This document shows, piece by piece, positions 45,545 to 57,572 of a stretch of 64,000 nucleotides of DNA; position 1 is the first letter of the stretch, and the number at the start of each line of letters is the position of its first letter. This DNA comes from Doryteuthis pealeii. Taxonomy: Eukaryota; Mollusca; Cephalopoda; Myopsida; Loliginidae. The position numbers were made by a program, and so were the translations under genes. A model generated the notes under the pieces. It worked only from the letters and a program-made list of their open reading frames with translations. It ran no database searches and was not told the origin of the DNA. The stretch covers positions 82,557,776 to 82,621,775 of the forward strand of contig CM042160.1 of the NCBI GenBank assembly GCA_023376005.1, given 5' to 3'.

Positions 45545-45830
45545 TACATGTATATTTACCAGCCCCTCTGCATGAGAAGGAGGTAACACAAGGTCAATTT
45601 CTTAAGCGGAGTTTAAGTTTTCCTTCTTTTAGACTGATTGCCTAGCCAAGGTTTTAGAGCCCAGTCTGCCTTACTATTTACCCATAGCTGGAGGGAGAGT
45701 CATTGAATGCATACCTTTCCCAAGGATATTAGCATTTAGTGAAATGCAAACAGCCTTGTCCAGGATTTGAACTCTGGTCGACGAGTCCATTTCCTATAAC
45801 TAACCATTACACCATGTGCTTCCTTTAATA
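45545..45830 (-). repeat. SINE C
   Basis: Full length in minus orientation: tail GAGAAGGAGGTAACACAAGG, body TACTATTTACCCATAGCTGG, head CCAGGATTTGAACTCTGG and AACCATTACACCATGTGC. (TA)n-(GT)n follows. Confidence 0.8.
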
Positions 45831-46274
45831 TAAATATATATATATATATATATATAGTGTGTGTGTGTGTTTAAAGATTATGATCTTGATCTAACCGAAA
45901 AGAAAGAAACTTTTAAAATAGATTTAAAAAAAAAAAGAAATAAGATTACAGTTCTCAGGATTCCAAAGTTATTTTCGGACAGATTTTACCAAAATTAGAA
46001 TTCTTTCTTTTAGACAACAACAGAGATTCACATATGGTATCAATACTTCAATCTTACTGATCTACTAATTTAATAAAGAAAACAACAAAATAAATATAAA
46101 AATAATAAAAAACAAAATAAACATCTTCAATAAACATTGTTTATGAGATGAAGAGAAGTTGGGAGTCCAGATCTTTTACTGGTTTCTTAAAAAAAGAAAA
46201 GAAAGAAAAGCTAAGGTTAGTATGACACAAGACCATTTGAAGAAGAGTCTTATCTATGTTAAAATAGCTTATAC

Positions 46275-46915
46275 CTCATAGGACCTGTGGGTATACCACC
46301 GTATGATAATTTAATTGCTAAAACATTTGATGTGTTTACTTAACAGCTATATCATTCAGGTTTTTAAAAAATTTTTTAATTTAATTTTTTTTTATAGCAA
46401 AACATCACATCATCAAAGTCCATCGGAAACCATATATAGTTCAGATTCAGCTGCCGGCAACTTTGCTACTGAAATACCCCGAATGAGATTATGGAGAATG
46501 CAATGAAGCAGCTGATGGTAATCCCTAAAGAGGATTCTGCTGACTGATTTGAAAAATGGAACAATTATTATCTCCTATTTTTCTTAACAGCTATAGCAAA
46601 TAGTTCAATATGTAAAAAGTATAATAATCTTGATTTAACACTCTGTACTAGCAGGACCTGTGAATATACCACACTATGATAATTTATTTATTACAACATT
46701 TGATATGTTTACCTAAGAGCTATTGCCAAATAGTTCAATATGTAAAAAGTATAAAAATCTTGACAACTCTCTCTCACTATTTTTTTCTTTTGTCCTTCTT
46801 TTCATCCTTCATTATATTCGATTAGTGTTATGGCTTCTGCACGTTCATCCCCTACCCTCTTTATTTCTTATTATTTTTTCTGCGTAGCAGATCCTTTTTC
46901 TTCCTTTTCTCTATA
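46275..46915 (+). repeat. Two family E copies
   Basis: Bases 46275-46345 and 46610-46915 share GGACCTGTGGGTATACCAC-like and TATGTTTACCTAAGAGC-like motifs. The second ends in a pyrimidine segment like 33700-33790. Confidence 0.65.
46398..46506 (+). CDS. Possible short terminal exon, weak
   Basis: After a T-rich tract ending TTTATAG there is a short frame (TSHHQSPSETIYSSDSAAGN then FATEIPRMRLWRMQ and TGA). The acceptor-like start and ordinary amino-acid mix are the only support. It is embedded between family E repeats and no partner exon is visible, so it may be chance. Confidence 0.15.
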
Positions 46916-48960
46916 ATAAAAATGAAATTCCAGCTGAGGTTTTTTGATTGATTGTTTTAAACAGAGTCAATAATATGAACTTCAGACATAACACTAAGTA
47001 ATAAAAAAAAAAAAAATTAAAAAAATGAAACTAAGCTTAGTATGACACAAGGACATTTTTCAGAAGAATCTCATCTATGTTAAAATAGCTTATAATTATT
47101 GTATACTCAGCTTGGATCTTGGATCCGGTTCTAAGCTGGATCTTCTGGATCTTGGATTCTTCCTGGCCTGTTTTTAATGAACGAACACAAGACTTTCTTT
47201 TTCTAAAGCTCATATTTTATTTTATAAGTATCCCAGATCGAGTCAAACATGCAGAGATTTTTGGGTATTGGGACTCATCCCAGCACTCAGCCAAATCTGA
47301 CTTTCCTAGCTACTTTCATCCGGCTCGCTCTGGTGAACTGGAGGAGAGGTCAAACACAAGTCAAAATCTGCCCATCATTTTTTCTGTGTTTTTCCACTCA
47401 CCATACATAATCAATAGGCTATCCTTTAATTATGGCCTCTTAAATTCAATCTACATTTCTAATCATTGAGCTACATCCATATTATGATGCTAATGATTAT
47501 GATGATGATTTTTTTTTTTAATAAATTTAAAAACCTTTTTCCTGGATTTGCTCTCTGTTGAAAAAATTGTAACCTATTTTCAAAACATTTTTATTTAACA
47601 ACAGAACAGGGAGAAGAAAAAAAATTGAAATATTGAGAGAGAGGGAGGAAGGGGGAGAGAAAGAGAAGGAGGATGGGGGGGGGACATGGTTTCAATAGTA
47701 AAATAATACACATGGCTGATTTTTGTTAACTAGTTTTATAATGATAAAAAATATTTAAAAAGAAAAACAGAAAATAATAAATATAAATAAATAATAAATA
47801 TGGACAAGATGAAAAGTCTCTGAATTGATGAAGTAAAACACACACACACACACACATACCCCCCCCACAAAAAAAAAAAAAAAAAAAAAAAAAAAGAAAA
47901 ATAACCCAGAAAAAACAAAGGGAAAAAAACAGAAAAAAAACAAAAAAAACAAATAATTTTTTTCGCTTAGATTTTTTAAGAGAGATAAAAAAAGAAAAGT
48001 AAGTTAGAAACTAAGATTCTAAGAACAAAAATTCAAAGAGTAATTGGCTGGGGAAGGGGAGTTTTTCCCATCATGCCTGGTTAAGCAGAAAAGTAGCCGC
48101 CATCTTTGATCTCTTTAGCAAATTTTGGATATAAAACCAAAAATTAATCTTAAAAAAATCTGCTGATGAAATCTAAAAAATTAGGATGTATTATCAATAA
48201 GTCAGTGGCTCGACAGTTATTAGTTGAATTTGGATCTGAAATTTTCAATGTATAATGCGCAGACTGATAATCTCGAATAGATTTGAATAAAACATAAAAA
48301 GGATGCAGTGGTTTCGTTGTGGACAGTAAATACAAAATTATTATAAACTAAAATCCAAATTATAAGGATCTTGAAGTCAATTTTTCTTATACTTCTAAAA
48401 TATCCAACAAGATTCAGTCAGGTACCCCCGTGATATGATAAAAGAAAAAAATTAAATACAAAACTATTACAATCCAGATTATAAGGATATTGAAGTTACA
48501 TTTTCTTATACTTCTAAAATACCAACAGAATTGACCAAAGAGCGACAGAGAGACAGACAGACAATAGAGACAGTTCTTTGAAATATATTGCAGTTTCTAG
48601 CTGTCATGTTTCCTTGTACTTGTAAAATATCATTAACAAAATTGACCACTAAATGGCTTTAATAAGAAGATTTTTGTTCAATCCTAAAATCTGGCATCAA
48701 AGCATTTACAAGTTTTAAAAAACGTTTCATCGCATGGCAAATCCCGATTGTTTGTTGAAGTTGTCTGCTGTCAACAATTTCAATGGATGACCTCAATTCA
48801 TTTGGACGTTTTTTTTACACAAAAAAATTTGTTCAGAGGAAAAAAAAAAAAAAAAAAAAGAATAAAAATGTCCAGTTTGAAAGGATCGAGAAGAACGCAC
48901 AATTTGATAACACTGACGTGCAATGTTTTCAAGGTTGAATCTATAATAGCTGATTTTAAT
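46916..48960. other. Unassigned AT-rich region
   Basis: Holds repeated TGGATCTTGGAT pieces near 47110-47155, a purine tract at 47635-47685, and long A runs at 47870-47895 and 48840-48860. Two segments (48355-48410, 48465-48530) share a TATAAGGAT...TTTCTTATACTTCTAAAATA order. Frames up to 116 codons show no domain. Confidence 0.4.
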
Positions 48961-48965
48961 AGGTT

Positions 48966-49312
48966 TGGTTTGTTTTACGGCATATCAACCTAAGTGGGTC
49001 ATTTAATGCCGATAAAGTTTTGAAATAAATCAATTCTTAATGGATAATACAATTTTTTTTATAAATATTTTTCTATTTAACCCATAGATGGGACCCTAAT
49101 AGGTACTACCACTCCGGGTCAGAGTGGACCAGGGAGCAATGGTGATGAAGGGTTGCTCCACATTCCCCAAACCTCCAAAATGGAACCTCACCATCAGATA
49201 GAGTTTAACGTCATTCCCAGGACATGTAGACCCGCAGCCACCGCCTTCTAGCACCCATATGATAAAAAGGGTTAGGTCTTGCCATAAGGGCAATAGGTTT
49301 GGGGCAATCATA
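48966..49312 (+). repeat. Repeat D, 3'-truncated
   Basis: Same motifs as 39126, ending after GCCATAAGGGCAATAGG. Confidence 0.75.
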
Positions 49313-49489
49313 GCTGATTTTAAGGCAGTTTTTTTTAATGCTGAATCCAAAAATCAGACTCATTTTTTCTAAGATAAAATTTTAAAGATAAAAACTCTTA
49401 CTTGAAATGTATAGAACAGTATTATAGCTGTGACAAGTAGAATCCATGGGATTTTGAAATAATATTATAGAAGAGGGGGGGGGATATAT

Positions 49490-49935
49490 ATGTTCGAATC
49501 AAGAAGTTCCTGCTGAGGGGGGACCAAAAACAAGCGAGTTCACCGTCTTCTCACAAGCCAGACTTTATTTTGCTCAACACATTCTTCGTCTTCGTCTAGC
49601 AGCTGGAAAATCCATCGTCGTAGTCGAAATAATCTTTAACAGTTCAAAATCGCATTTCTATTTAGTTTTGTTTCTGTTGGACTAAAATCCATTTCTTTAC
49701 TGGGTCGTTCGCAAAGCACTTCGTCATCGTCGTCGTCTGCTTCTGCTTACTCACCCAGCGCTAGACTCACTTGTTATTTATGGACATATTTATCCAAACA
49801 TCCGGGCACATCAGTCGAACCTCGCGTCCGTCCAGTGTCCAAATCGCATTTGTTTTTGCATGCGGGAAGACGCGAGTTCGATCCCGGCAGGCAAGACAAT
49901 GTCTTGCTCTTTTTCCTTTCTCGTTCTCCGTCACA
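49490..49935 (+). other. GC-richer segment, possible old repeat
   Basis: CGTCGT-rich stretch (49580-49745) followed by ACGCGAGTTCGATCCCGGCA at 49870-49889, which resembles a tRNA B box. No A box or acceptor-stem pairing was found nearby, so it is not called a tRNA. Confidence 0.3.
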
Positions 49936-50264
49936 AATATTGATATTATATACAACTTATTCAAGCACATCTTAAAAACCAGACTTGACCAAATACAATG
50001 AACAGTATTTTTGAATTTAGCATAAAATGGTGATCATATATTTGGTAAACATTTGATCTTTGGGGAAAATATTTTTAATGCAGGACAGTGTAATCATTCA
50101 GATGGTTGAAGGTTGTTTTAACTGAGAGACAAGAATCACTTCTCTACGACCCCCACCCCCCCGAAGCCCCCAAGGATCAACTTGACCCCTTTTCATGAAA
50201 TTACTGTAAATACTTTCATTGATTTTTTGCATCCACTGGAAAAAAAGAAAAGAAAGAAGAAAGA

Positions 50265-50572
50265 AAAAAAAGAGAAAAAAAAAGAAAGAAAAAGAAAAAT
50301 GTATCTTATTGATCAACGATAGAAACTTCACACCCAATGGCCAGAGTCAGATGAACAATTCGTAAATTATATTGATATCTACCAATCGATCCAGGTTTTA
50401 GGTCGTAGGATGAGAGTAGAGCAGTGGACAGAAAACTAAAATGATTGAGGTTCATCTAATATTTTCAAAATGGCTGAAACTAATGATTACAAAACCATTC
50501 AGAAGAGAAATACTGTTTTGAGTAAAAGAAAAAAATCCCCCTTTGCATCGTGGTCAGTCTATTATTTGTCTA
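50265..50572. other. Unassigned stretch
   Basis: No gene or repeat recognised after the GAAA-rich run at 50237-50299. Confidence 0.35.
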
Positions 50573-50897
50573 GATCAAAGACATCCCCCACTTAGTAGTC
50601 AGTATAATATATCTATAGCTCTATGTGGATACTGAATGTTGTGAGGAGGACTTTCCAGAAGTAATGACAAGTAGAGACGAGTGGTCAGTATAATACTTGT
50701 TTAGATCAAAGACAAACCCCACTTACTGGTCAGTGTAATACTTGTCTATAACTCTGTGCAGATACAGGATATTGTGAAGCATACTTGCCAGAAGCAATGA
50801 CAAATAGGGACAAATGGTGCGAGAGAATCATGGGAATCCATGGGGCATCCCTTCATAGTGGTCAGTATAATACTAGTCTAGATCAAAGACATCCCCC
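50573..50897 (+). repeat. Diverged tandem duplication of 130-175-bp units
   Basis: GATCAAAGACA starts units at 50573, 50705 and about 50881. Each unit has GGTCAGTATAATACTTGT-like and CCAGAAGTAATGACAA-like segments. The second unit has about 40 extra bases. Confidence 0.7.
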
Positions 50898-51160
50898 TCG
50901 TCATCATGATTTGACTTCATGAATGAAAATTAAAGCAGTGGTCCACGTTGACTGCAGGCAAATAGTTTGGTGTACAAGGACATGTCTTTTGAGCCTTGCA
51001 CATTGGGAGTTTAAAAGGTGAAGCACAAAATGTGCTGAACTGGCCTCACCCCTTTCCACCTAGGATTCAATCTGGAATGTTTTGGCCTTTGAACAAATTG
51101 AATTCAAAGGACACTATATGAAACCTGTCTATTTAATTTTTCCTTACATTGATTATATAT

Positions 51161-51405
51161 AAGTCGTCGGGGTGGCCCAAAGTCGGTATCAGCCAATCAT
51201 CGAGGGAGTATATCCCCTTTTCAATAGCGCTAGACCAAGGAGATTGTTTTTTGCATCTGAGGTGGAGTGCCACACCTACCATCAGCTCCTTACTTTACCG
51301 CACAGATCCCTGTACTACTGATACGCTGAGTTGGCGTGGACCGGAATCGAACTAGGAACCTTGTGGTTTCTAGCCGAACGCTCTACCGACTGAGCTAATC
51401 TGGCC
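51161..51405 (-). repeat. SINE A, full length
   Basis: Complete copy lying directly beside the family 6 hammerhead repeat. Confidence 0.85.
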
Positions 51406-51565
51406 CTATATATAATTTCAAGGCATTTTGTCCTGATGATAAGTGACTAATACGCTGCTTTGAAACCAATGGTAACAAATGCTTTTTAATTGTATAGTAT
51501 ATCATAATAAATAAATATAGCACTTACACCTGTAATCGAGCACTTTATTTTCCTTTCATCAATTA
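51406..51565 (+). mobile_element. Hammerhead-bearing repeat, family 6
   Basis: Contains the ribozyme at 51423-51482, then AATAAATAAATATAGCACTT and CGAGCACTTTATTTTC, the same downstream motifs as in the giant inverted repeat (2500-2560 and mirrored). (TA)n follows. Confidence 0.65.
51423..51482 (+). ncRNA. Type I hammerhead ribozyme, family 6
   Basis: CUGAUGA at 51433-51439; stem II AAGU/GCUU flanked by a U-U pair; GAAA; stem III ACC-AAU-GGU; cleavage after GUA at 51474. Stem I pairs GCAUUUUGU with ACAAAUGC with one bulged U and one unpaired C beside the core. Decayed copies lie near 14690, 14840, 2430 and 6640. Confidence 0.7.
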
Positions 51566-52012
51566 TATATATATATATATAATAAAATAAAATCAACACA
51601 AAGTATTCACTTATCAAAGACGGAAAGAAAGGAGAAAGGTGTCCAAAATATGCCTATGGGGGGCAGCGGGGACAAGTCAGTTTGTTGCTGTAATTTCTTT
51701 TTCATCTATCTAATGTTCCATTCAGTGTGTGTCCACCCACCCCCGTTCCATCCAGCGACCATGTCCCTTCCTCAGCTGATGTCCTGATATTAAAGAGATG
51801 TGTTGTACCCAGTAACATAAAAGAATGTGAGATAAAGATCCTTTTATGAATTGACAACTTAATTCACCAACAAAAAGAGAGAATAAAAGTCTTGTCTAAA
51901 TATAAATTGAATATCAGAAAGGACAAAAGAAATGACAAACATTTTAAAATAAAACCAGGTGGATAAAATTTTAAAGTTTTATTCATTCAGCTGCGTTTTC
52001 CTTTTATAAGTA

Positions 52013-52086
52013 AAGTCATCAGGTGGTCTAAAGTCGGTATCAGTCAAACAGCTAGGGAGTCAATCCCCTTTTCACAAGCAATAGAC
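52013..52086 (-). repeat. SINE A 3' fragment
   Basis: Only the end distal to the tRNA-like head remains (CTAAAGTCGGTATCAGTC). Confidence 0.7.
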
Positions 52087-52191
52087 TTTTAAAAAGAATG
52101 TTGTTCTTTGTTTTGTCTTAAAAAATTATCAAAAATCAAAAGAAATTTAGAAAAAAAATATTTTCATTATACAAAAAAAATAAAAAAACCA

Positions 52192-52194
<3 letters not shown>

Positions 52195-52238
<44 letters not shown>
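52195..52238 (+). repeat. (GA)n
   Basis: Pure GA run of about 44 bp. Confidence 0.95.
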
Positions 52239-52242
<4 letters not shown>

Positions 52243-52289
52243 TAGGATGCAAAAAAAAGTTGTTTTGTTATGTAAAAATAAGAACATAT

Positions 52290-53131
52290 ACAACTGAGAG
52301 AGAGAAAGAGAAAGAAAGAGAAAGAGAGAGAAAAAAAGAAAAGAGAAAGAAAGAAAAAGAAAGAAAGAAAAGAAAAAAAGAGAAAAGAAAAGAAAAAGAG
52401 AAAGAAAAGAAAAGAGAAGAGAAAAGAAAGAGAAAGAGAAAGAGAAAGAAAAGAAAAGAAAAAAGAAAGAGAAAGAGAAAGAGAAAGAGAAAGAGAAAGA
52501 GAAAGAAAAGAGAAAAGAGAAAGAGAAAGAAAAGAAAAGAAAAAGAGAAAGAGAAAGAGAAAAAAAGAGAAAGAAAAAAAAGAGAAAAAGAAAAAGAAAA
52601 AGAAGAGAAAAAAGAGAAAGAGAAAGAGAAAAAAGAGAAAGAAAAGAGAAGAAAAGAGAAAGAAAAGAAAAAGAAAAAGAGAAAGAGAAAGAGAAAGAGA
52701 AAGAAAAAGAGAAAGAAAAGAGAAAGAGAAAGAGAGAAAGAAAAAAGAAAAAAAGAGAGAAAGAAAAAGAGAAGAAAAGAGAAAGAAAAAAGAGAGAGAA
52801 GAAAAGAGAAAGAAAAGAAAAAGAGAAAAGAGAAAGAGAAAGAGAAAGAGAAAGAAAAGAGAAGAGAAAGAAAAAGAAAGAAAAGAGAAAAGAAAGAAAA
52901 AGAAGAGAAAGAAAAGAGAAGAGAAGAAAAGAGAAAGAGAAAGAAAAAAGAGAAAGAAAAGAAAAAGAAAAAGAGAAAGAAAAGAGAAAAGAAAAAAGAG
53001 AAAGAGAAAGAGAAAGAAAAAGAGAGAAAGAGAAAGAAAAGAGAAAGAGAAAGAAAAAGAAAAGAGAAAGAGAAAAGAAAAAAAAGAAAGAAAAGAAAAA
53101 GAGAAAGAAAAGAAAAGAGAAAGAAAGTTAA
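52290..53131 (+). repeat. Homopurine tract of GAAA and GA units, about 0.84 kb
   Basis: Built mainly from AGAAAG and AAAAG units with practically no pyrimidine on this strand. Both strands are free of stops for about 290 codons in one frame. The implied Lys/Glu/Arg or Phe/Leu/Ser polypeptides are repeat translations, not proteins. Confidence 0.95.
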
Positions 53132-53454
53132 TGAATAGAATATCAAAACTAATAGAACTAATTAAATGGCTGCTGTAAAAGGGTTAAATATAGATAAAAA
53201 TTCTCCTTCAAAAAGGCATGAACTCCAAAAGTCTCAATTCAGTTCCCCCCCCCATAAATTGATAAGAAGAAAATATATTTATTTTCTTCTTGACCAATTC
53301 TTAAATAATCGCAGATTTTAAAAAATGACCCCCCCCCCCACAAAAAAAACAATGGAGATTGTTATCTCTTTTTTTTTTTTAACAAATAAACACATCCATG
53401 CTGGTTGTAAACTCATCGACTAACAAACCATTTCCCATTCCCCCCCCCCCCATT

Positions 53455-53545
53455 TCCAATCACCCAAGGGACAGTGAGCATAAAGATGACTCTTCAGTCC
53501 ACTGAGATTTCCGAAGAATCTGTTACATACATATATACATACAAC
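53455..53545 (-). pseudogene. Zinc-knuckle retroelement tail, fragment
   Basis: Minus-strand CNRFFGNLSGLKSHLYAH resembles the fingers at 10.8 and 41.9 kb, with the third Cys replaced by Phe and irregular spacing of the first. No larger frame or domain is attached. Confidence 0.4.
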
Positions 53546-54017
53546 CTTATCTATAAGGTAGACAGATTTTATATTCACACTAGAGTAATCTAAATATTTT
53601 AAACCTCCCGATTTAGAAACATTGGCGATAAGGGCAAAATTAGATTTAGATTTCAAATAAATTCCAATATTTGATGAATTAGTGATCGTCACCAAAACAA
53701 AAACTTCCAATCCGAAAAGTTTTAGACTGAAAATTTTAAAATGTTGATCAACAAATGTTTGAATAATTCAAATCAAAGAATCACAAAAATCTTGAATAAT
53801 CCTGAAATCAATTAAAGAAGAAAAGTACAAACAATATAAAAGAAATAGAAAAACAGATTCTTGTTTTTTACACATAAGTTTGGGACGTAAGTTTTAAAAA
53901 AACAAATGACAAAATATTAGGTGACAATTTAGCTGATCACATCAGGAAAACTTGGTTCGATATTTAAACCTGAAAACTTAGATTTCTTGGTGTGATCAAC
54001 TGTGCGATTTTAATTCA

Positions 54018-54222
54018 CCTAATTAAAAGAACCAAAGATATAATTGGCCCAATTAAGAGAACCAAAGTTATAATTGGCCCAATTAAAAGAACCAAAGCAA
54101 TAACCAGTCCAATTAAAAGAACCAAAGTTATAATTGGCCCAATTAAAAGAACCAAAAATTATAATTGGTCCAATTAAAAGAACCAAAGTTATAATTGGCC
54201 CAATTAAACGAACCAAAGTACA
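54018..54222 (+). repeat. 30-bp tandem repeat, about seven units
   Basis: Unit AATTAAAAGAACCAAAGTTA plus TAATTGGCCC, repeated with small changes. Because 30 is a multiple of three it reads as a KRTKVIIGPI repeat in one frame, but no start, splice site or flanking coding sequence supports a gene. Confidence 0.9.
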
Positions 54223-54489
54223 ATATATAAGAAATATAAAAACAAACTCATATCTTTATACAAAAGTTAATGGAAACTTAAAAACAATGAAATGACAAAA
54301 TATCTGGCAGGCAACAATTTAGCTAATCACAACAGGAAAATTTTGTAGTCTTTTTTTTTTTTTTTTTTTTGTAGTTGAAAACAGACAGATGAATAATCTA
54401 ACCCTTTCGCAAGCAGATAATTTTTTGTAATTACTTGTAGAAGGGGTGAATTGTTATTAAAAAATTGGCAAAATAGAAGCTATATTCAA

Positions 54490-54497
54490 ACAAGTTA

Positions 54498-54540
<43 letters not shown>

Positions 54541-55070
54541 GATAAGCAAACAAATAAAGCCTACTTTTAATCACAATGTTTTGGAAATGAACCTTTGCTC
54601 AATTCTACCGGGTGATTTGAAAGTCGTGTCACCCCCCTAGCAAAATCAAACCTCCTAATTAATCAATTATAATTAATCAATTATAATTACTTGAAATAAG
54701 ATGTTAGAAATGAAATAGAAAATTTTATTATTATTACTATCATGATTAATGATATATATCATTATTAGAACAAAATAATGAAAGTTATGTGGGTGACAAG
54801 ACTTTCGGACCACCCTGTAGATTAATATACAGCATGGACAGAAATTTTGTCACCCCTGTATATTTTCTTTTAGAGGTAAATAATCATATAAATTACATAT
54901 CATATTATCAAAACAAAATAATTAAAGTTAAAACAATATGTAGGGATGACAAAACTTTCGGACCACTAATGATGCATTAATTGGTCAACAGAAAATGCCT
55001 GACATTGAGCTGCCTGCAAAAGTGTTAGATATATAATAAATGAAAAGAAAAAAAAAGAAAAAGAAGAAAA
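54490..55070. repeat. (TA)n and a diverged direct repeat
   Basis: (TA)n at 54500-54533. Segments near 54780-54825 and 54945-54967 share GACAAAACTTTCGGACCAC, preceded by TAAAGTTA pieces. The 54605-54640 stretch carries GTCGTGTCACCCCCC. They may be ends of a small DNA transposon. Confidence 0.4.
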
Positions 55071-55079
55071 GTGACTTAC

Positions 55080-55705
55080 CTAGATGGAGAACTTGGCAAG
55101 GAATTATCATAATATCCCTGATAATTAAACGGACTGTCGTTTTGATAACGTGGCACTGATGTTGGGGAAATGGGTAAATTTTGACTGTTTCTTCTTGGCT
55201 GTTGATGCAACGGTGACATCTGTTCACAAGCTTGGCTCACTTGATCAAGGATGTTACCAGCACTACCACTCGAATAGAGATGCGGATGCTCACGGGGCCT
55301 CACATCTTCCATCGAAATCTGCTGATCCAAGGATACACTATCCGTCTCCGGAAAGCTCTGCTGCTTAACAAGTGGCGAGGTCTGGTGACAATGCATGCTT
55401 GACCGATGGCCATAGTAGGACGCGTCACATGACAGTGCTCGGCTGAAGCCATTGGCCGTTTTCTTGCCATCGTATCCACTTAGCGGCCTCTGGCCCTTCC
55501 CCTTTGGTGATCCCTCGCGTCGACGGGGGTTGTACGCCAGGGCATTCTGCCTGAGGGAGACGTGAGAGCTGGATGGGGATTGGTTGTCATCATCAGAAGA
55601 ACTCCAGCTCTGCAATGAGGAGGGCTGTGCAATAGAATTACTGTGGCCATTTGTTTCACAAGGCAACGCTGGAAGAGGTCGGTTTTGCATGCTCGTATGT
55701 TTAGA
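55080..55705 (-). CDS. Internal protein-coding exon of an unidentified signalling or scaffold protein
   Basis: The only well-supported coding sequence. On the minus strand a pyrimidine-rich acceptor (TTTCTTTCATCCTACAG) precedes it and a consensus donor (TAG then GTAAGT) follows. The 626-bp exon starts in phase 0 and ends after two bases of an Arg codon. It encodes about 209 residues without stops: low-complexity, rich in Ser, Pro, Gln and Asn, predicted disordered, with no signal peptide or membrane segment. An SH3-ligand-like RPLPALP lies at residues 9-15. Basic-Ser sites include RRREGS, KQQSFP and RRNSQN (about 171-176), and SP/TP sites cluster at the end. This suggests an intracellular phosphorylated adaptor region. 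No family is recognised. Neighbouring exons are not in view except possibly 57573-57734. Confidence 0.8.
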
Positions 55706-55874
55706 CTGTAGGATGAAAGAAAACACGTTAGATTGTATTAGTTATTATTACATGCCAGTCTGTACATTAAGAGATGTTCAATTTCTATCTATCTCTCTCT
55801 ATTTATTTTTTAAAATTTGTGATTGTATAATATCTGGACTAAATTTGGACTTACTCTATTAGACAAGTGGTTTG

Positions 55875-56372
55875 ATTGGTTTGTTTTACGGCATATCAAC
55901 CTCAGTGGGTCATTTAATGCTGGCAAAATTTCGACTAAATTTGGACTTACTCTATTAGACAAGCGGTTTGATTTGGTTTGTTTTACGGCATATCAACCTC
56001 AGTCGGGTCATTTAATGCCAAAAGTTTTGAAATGAATTCATTCTTAATGAACTCAATTTTTATAACTCAGATTTTTCTATTTAACCCATAGATGGACCCT
56101 ACCCTAATCTAACCACATTAGCATGGCAATCCTACAGTCTGTACATTAGAGATGTTCAATTTCTATCTATCTCTCTATTTATTTATTTATTTTTAATTTG
56201 TGATTGTATAATATAAATTTTTATAATATTAATTTTTGACTAAACTTTGACTTACTCCCTTAGACAAGTGGTTTGGTTTGTTTTATGGCATAATCAACCT
56301 CAGTGGGTCATTTAATGAATACTCAATTTTTATAAACTCTGGTTTTTCTATTTACCCATAGATGGGACCCTA
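55875..56372 (+). repeat. Three partial repeat D heads
   Basis: TTTTACGGCATATCAACCTC recurs at 55884, 55979 and (changed) 56280, with AAATTTGGACTTACTCTATT duplicated between. These are likely intronic to the minus-strand gene. Confidence 0.6.
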
Positions 56373-56489
56373 ACATTAACAAGCGAAAATACATCAAAAA
56401 AGATCCAAGATAAGGCTCTAAAAGCCTCAGCATGGATATGGCAACCCCACAGTATGACAACAAACCAACAAAGTCTGGTGGTATCATGA

Positions 56490-56640
56490 GATACTACTGG
56501 GGCACTCTGGGTTAGTGGTAATGATGCTTTGGCCTCGAAACCATGCCTGAACCCAGTCATCATCTGATGAAGGTTTTGTTGGATGCAATGCTACTGTTTA
56601 AACAGCATTTGTAGTATAAAGTTATCAATGTTTCAACATT
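56490..56640 (+). repeat. Unclassified tRNA-like repeat
   Basis: GGGGCACTCTGGGTTAGTGG and CCTGAACCCAGTCATC could be a worn tRNA-like head; a CTGATGAAGG motif follows. There is only one copy in the window. Confidence 0.3.
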
Positions 56641-56931
56641 ACTCTAACAGTGAAATTTCTGCTAACATCTCGTTGTCCTATTTAATCAGGCAGGGAACTC
56701 ATTTTTATAACTAATTCTTCATTTTTTTTTTAAATTTGCGATACTATTATAAAGCTAATTATTTAGTTATTATTGTTAGTTATTTTAGATGACATACTTA
56801 AAACGTTTCTTATGTTGATGTCTCAATTGTTTACAACATTGTAATTTTCTGTAAAACAGTCGCTTAAGTAACCTGACTTCATAGTAGGGTACCCAGCCCA
56901 ACACATGTGATTTCATATGGGGAGCATCTCA

Positions 56932-57248
<317 letters not shown>

Positions 57249-57289
57249 AATTTGTGATACTTTATAAAGCTTAAATGTTTGAACATTAT

Positions 57290-57450
57290 GTATTATTTAG
57301 ATTTTTGGGACTGTTGTCCTCATCTTTATTGTTATATACACGTTTTGGCTGATGTACCCTCTGGCTTTCTTCAGGGGTTTCTTATTATTTTTTAGATGAA
57401 GCTTGATAATTTGTATTTAGATTTTTGGACTGTTATCTTCATCTTTATTA
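57290..57450 (-). repeat. Family P fragments, two nested
   Basis: TTTTGGGACTGTTGTCCTCATC and a shorter second copy at 57420-57450. On the minus strand the core reads CUGAAGA...CAAAACG, so GAAA is lost. Confidence 0.55.
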
Positions 57451-57572
57451 TTAAAACAGTCTTTGGTCTGAAGCTCTTACGTAAAATTTAAACAACCCAC
57501 GATTAATAGAATTAACTTTGAAACTAACTGTTGGAATTTTTTTAGGATATAAGGCGTGTGCCAGATGTTCAC

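Noticed and set aside
47119..47469. Plus-strand frame of 116 codons
   Set aside because: No domain, no splice sites that fit, and composition follows the AT-rich DNA.
50573..50897. Spaced repeats that might suggest a CRISPR array
   Set aside because: Units are long, diverged and contiguous without unique spacers, in eukaryotic-type DNA.
52010..52040. Minus-strand CUGAUGA-CUUU...AAAG-GAAAA at a SINE A end
   Set aside because: Stem II pairs by chance at the junction of the SINE with flanking DNA. No stem III or stem I, and other SINE A copies lack it.
52260..53146. Open frames of about 292 codons on both strands
   Set aside because: They are translations of a homopurine tract that lacks stop codons by composition. 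No start context, domain or splice support.
56556..56600. CUGAUGAAGG motif in a tRNA-like repeat
   Set aside because: No GAAA or stem II partner after it.
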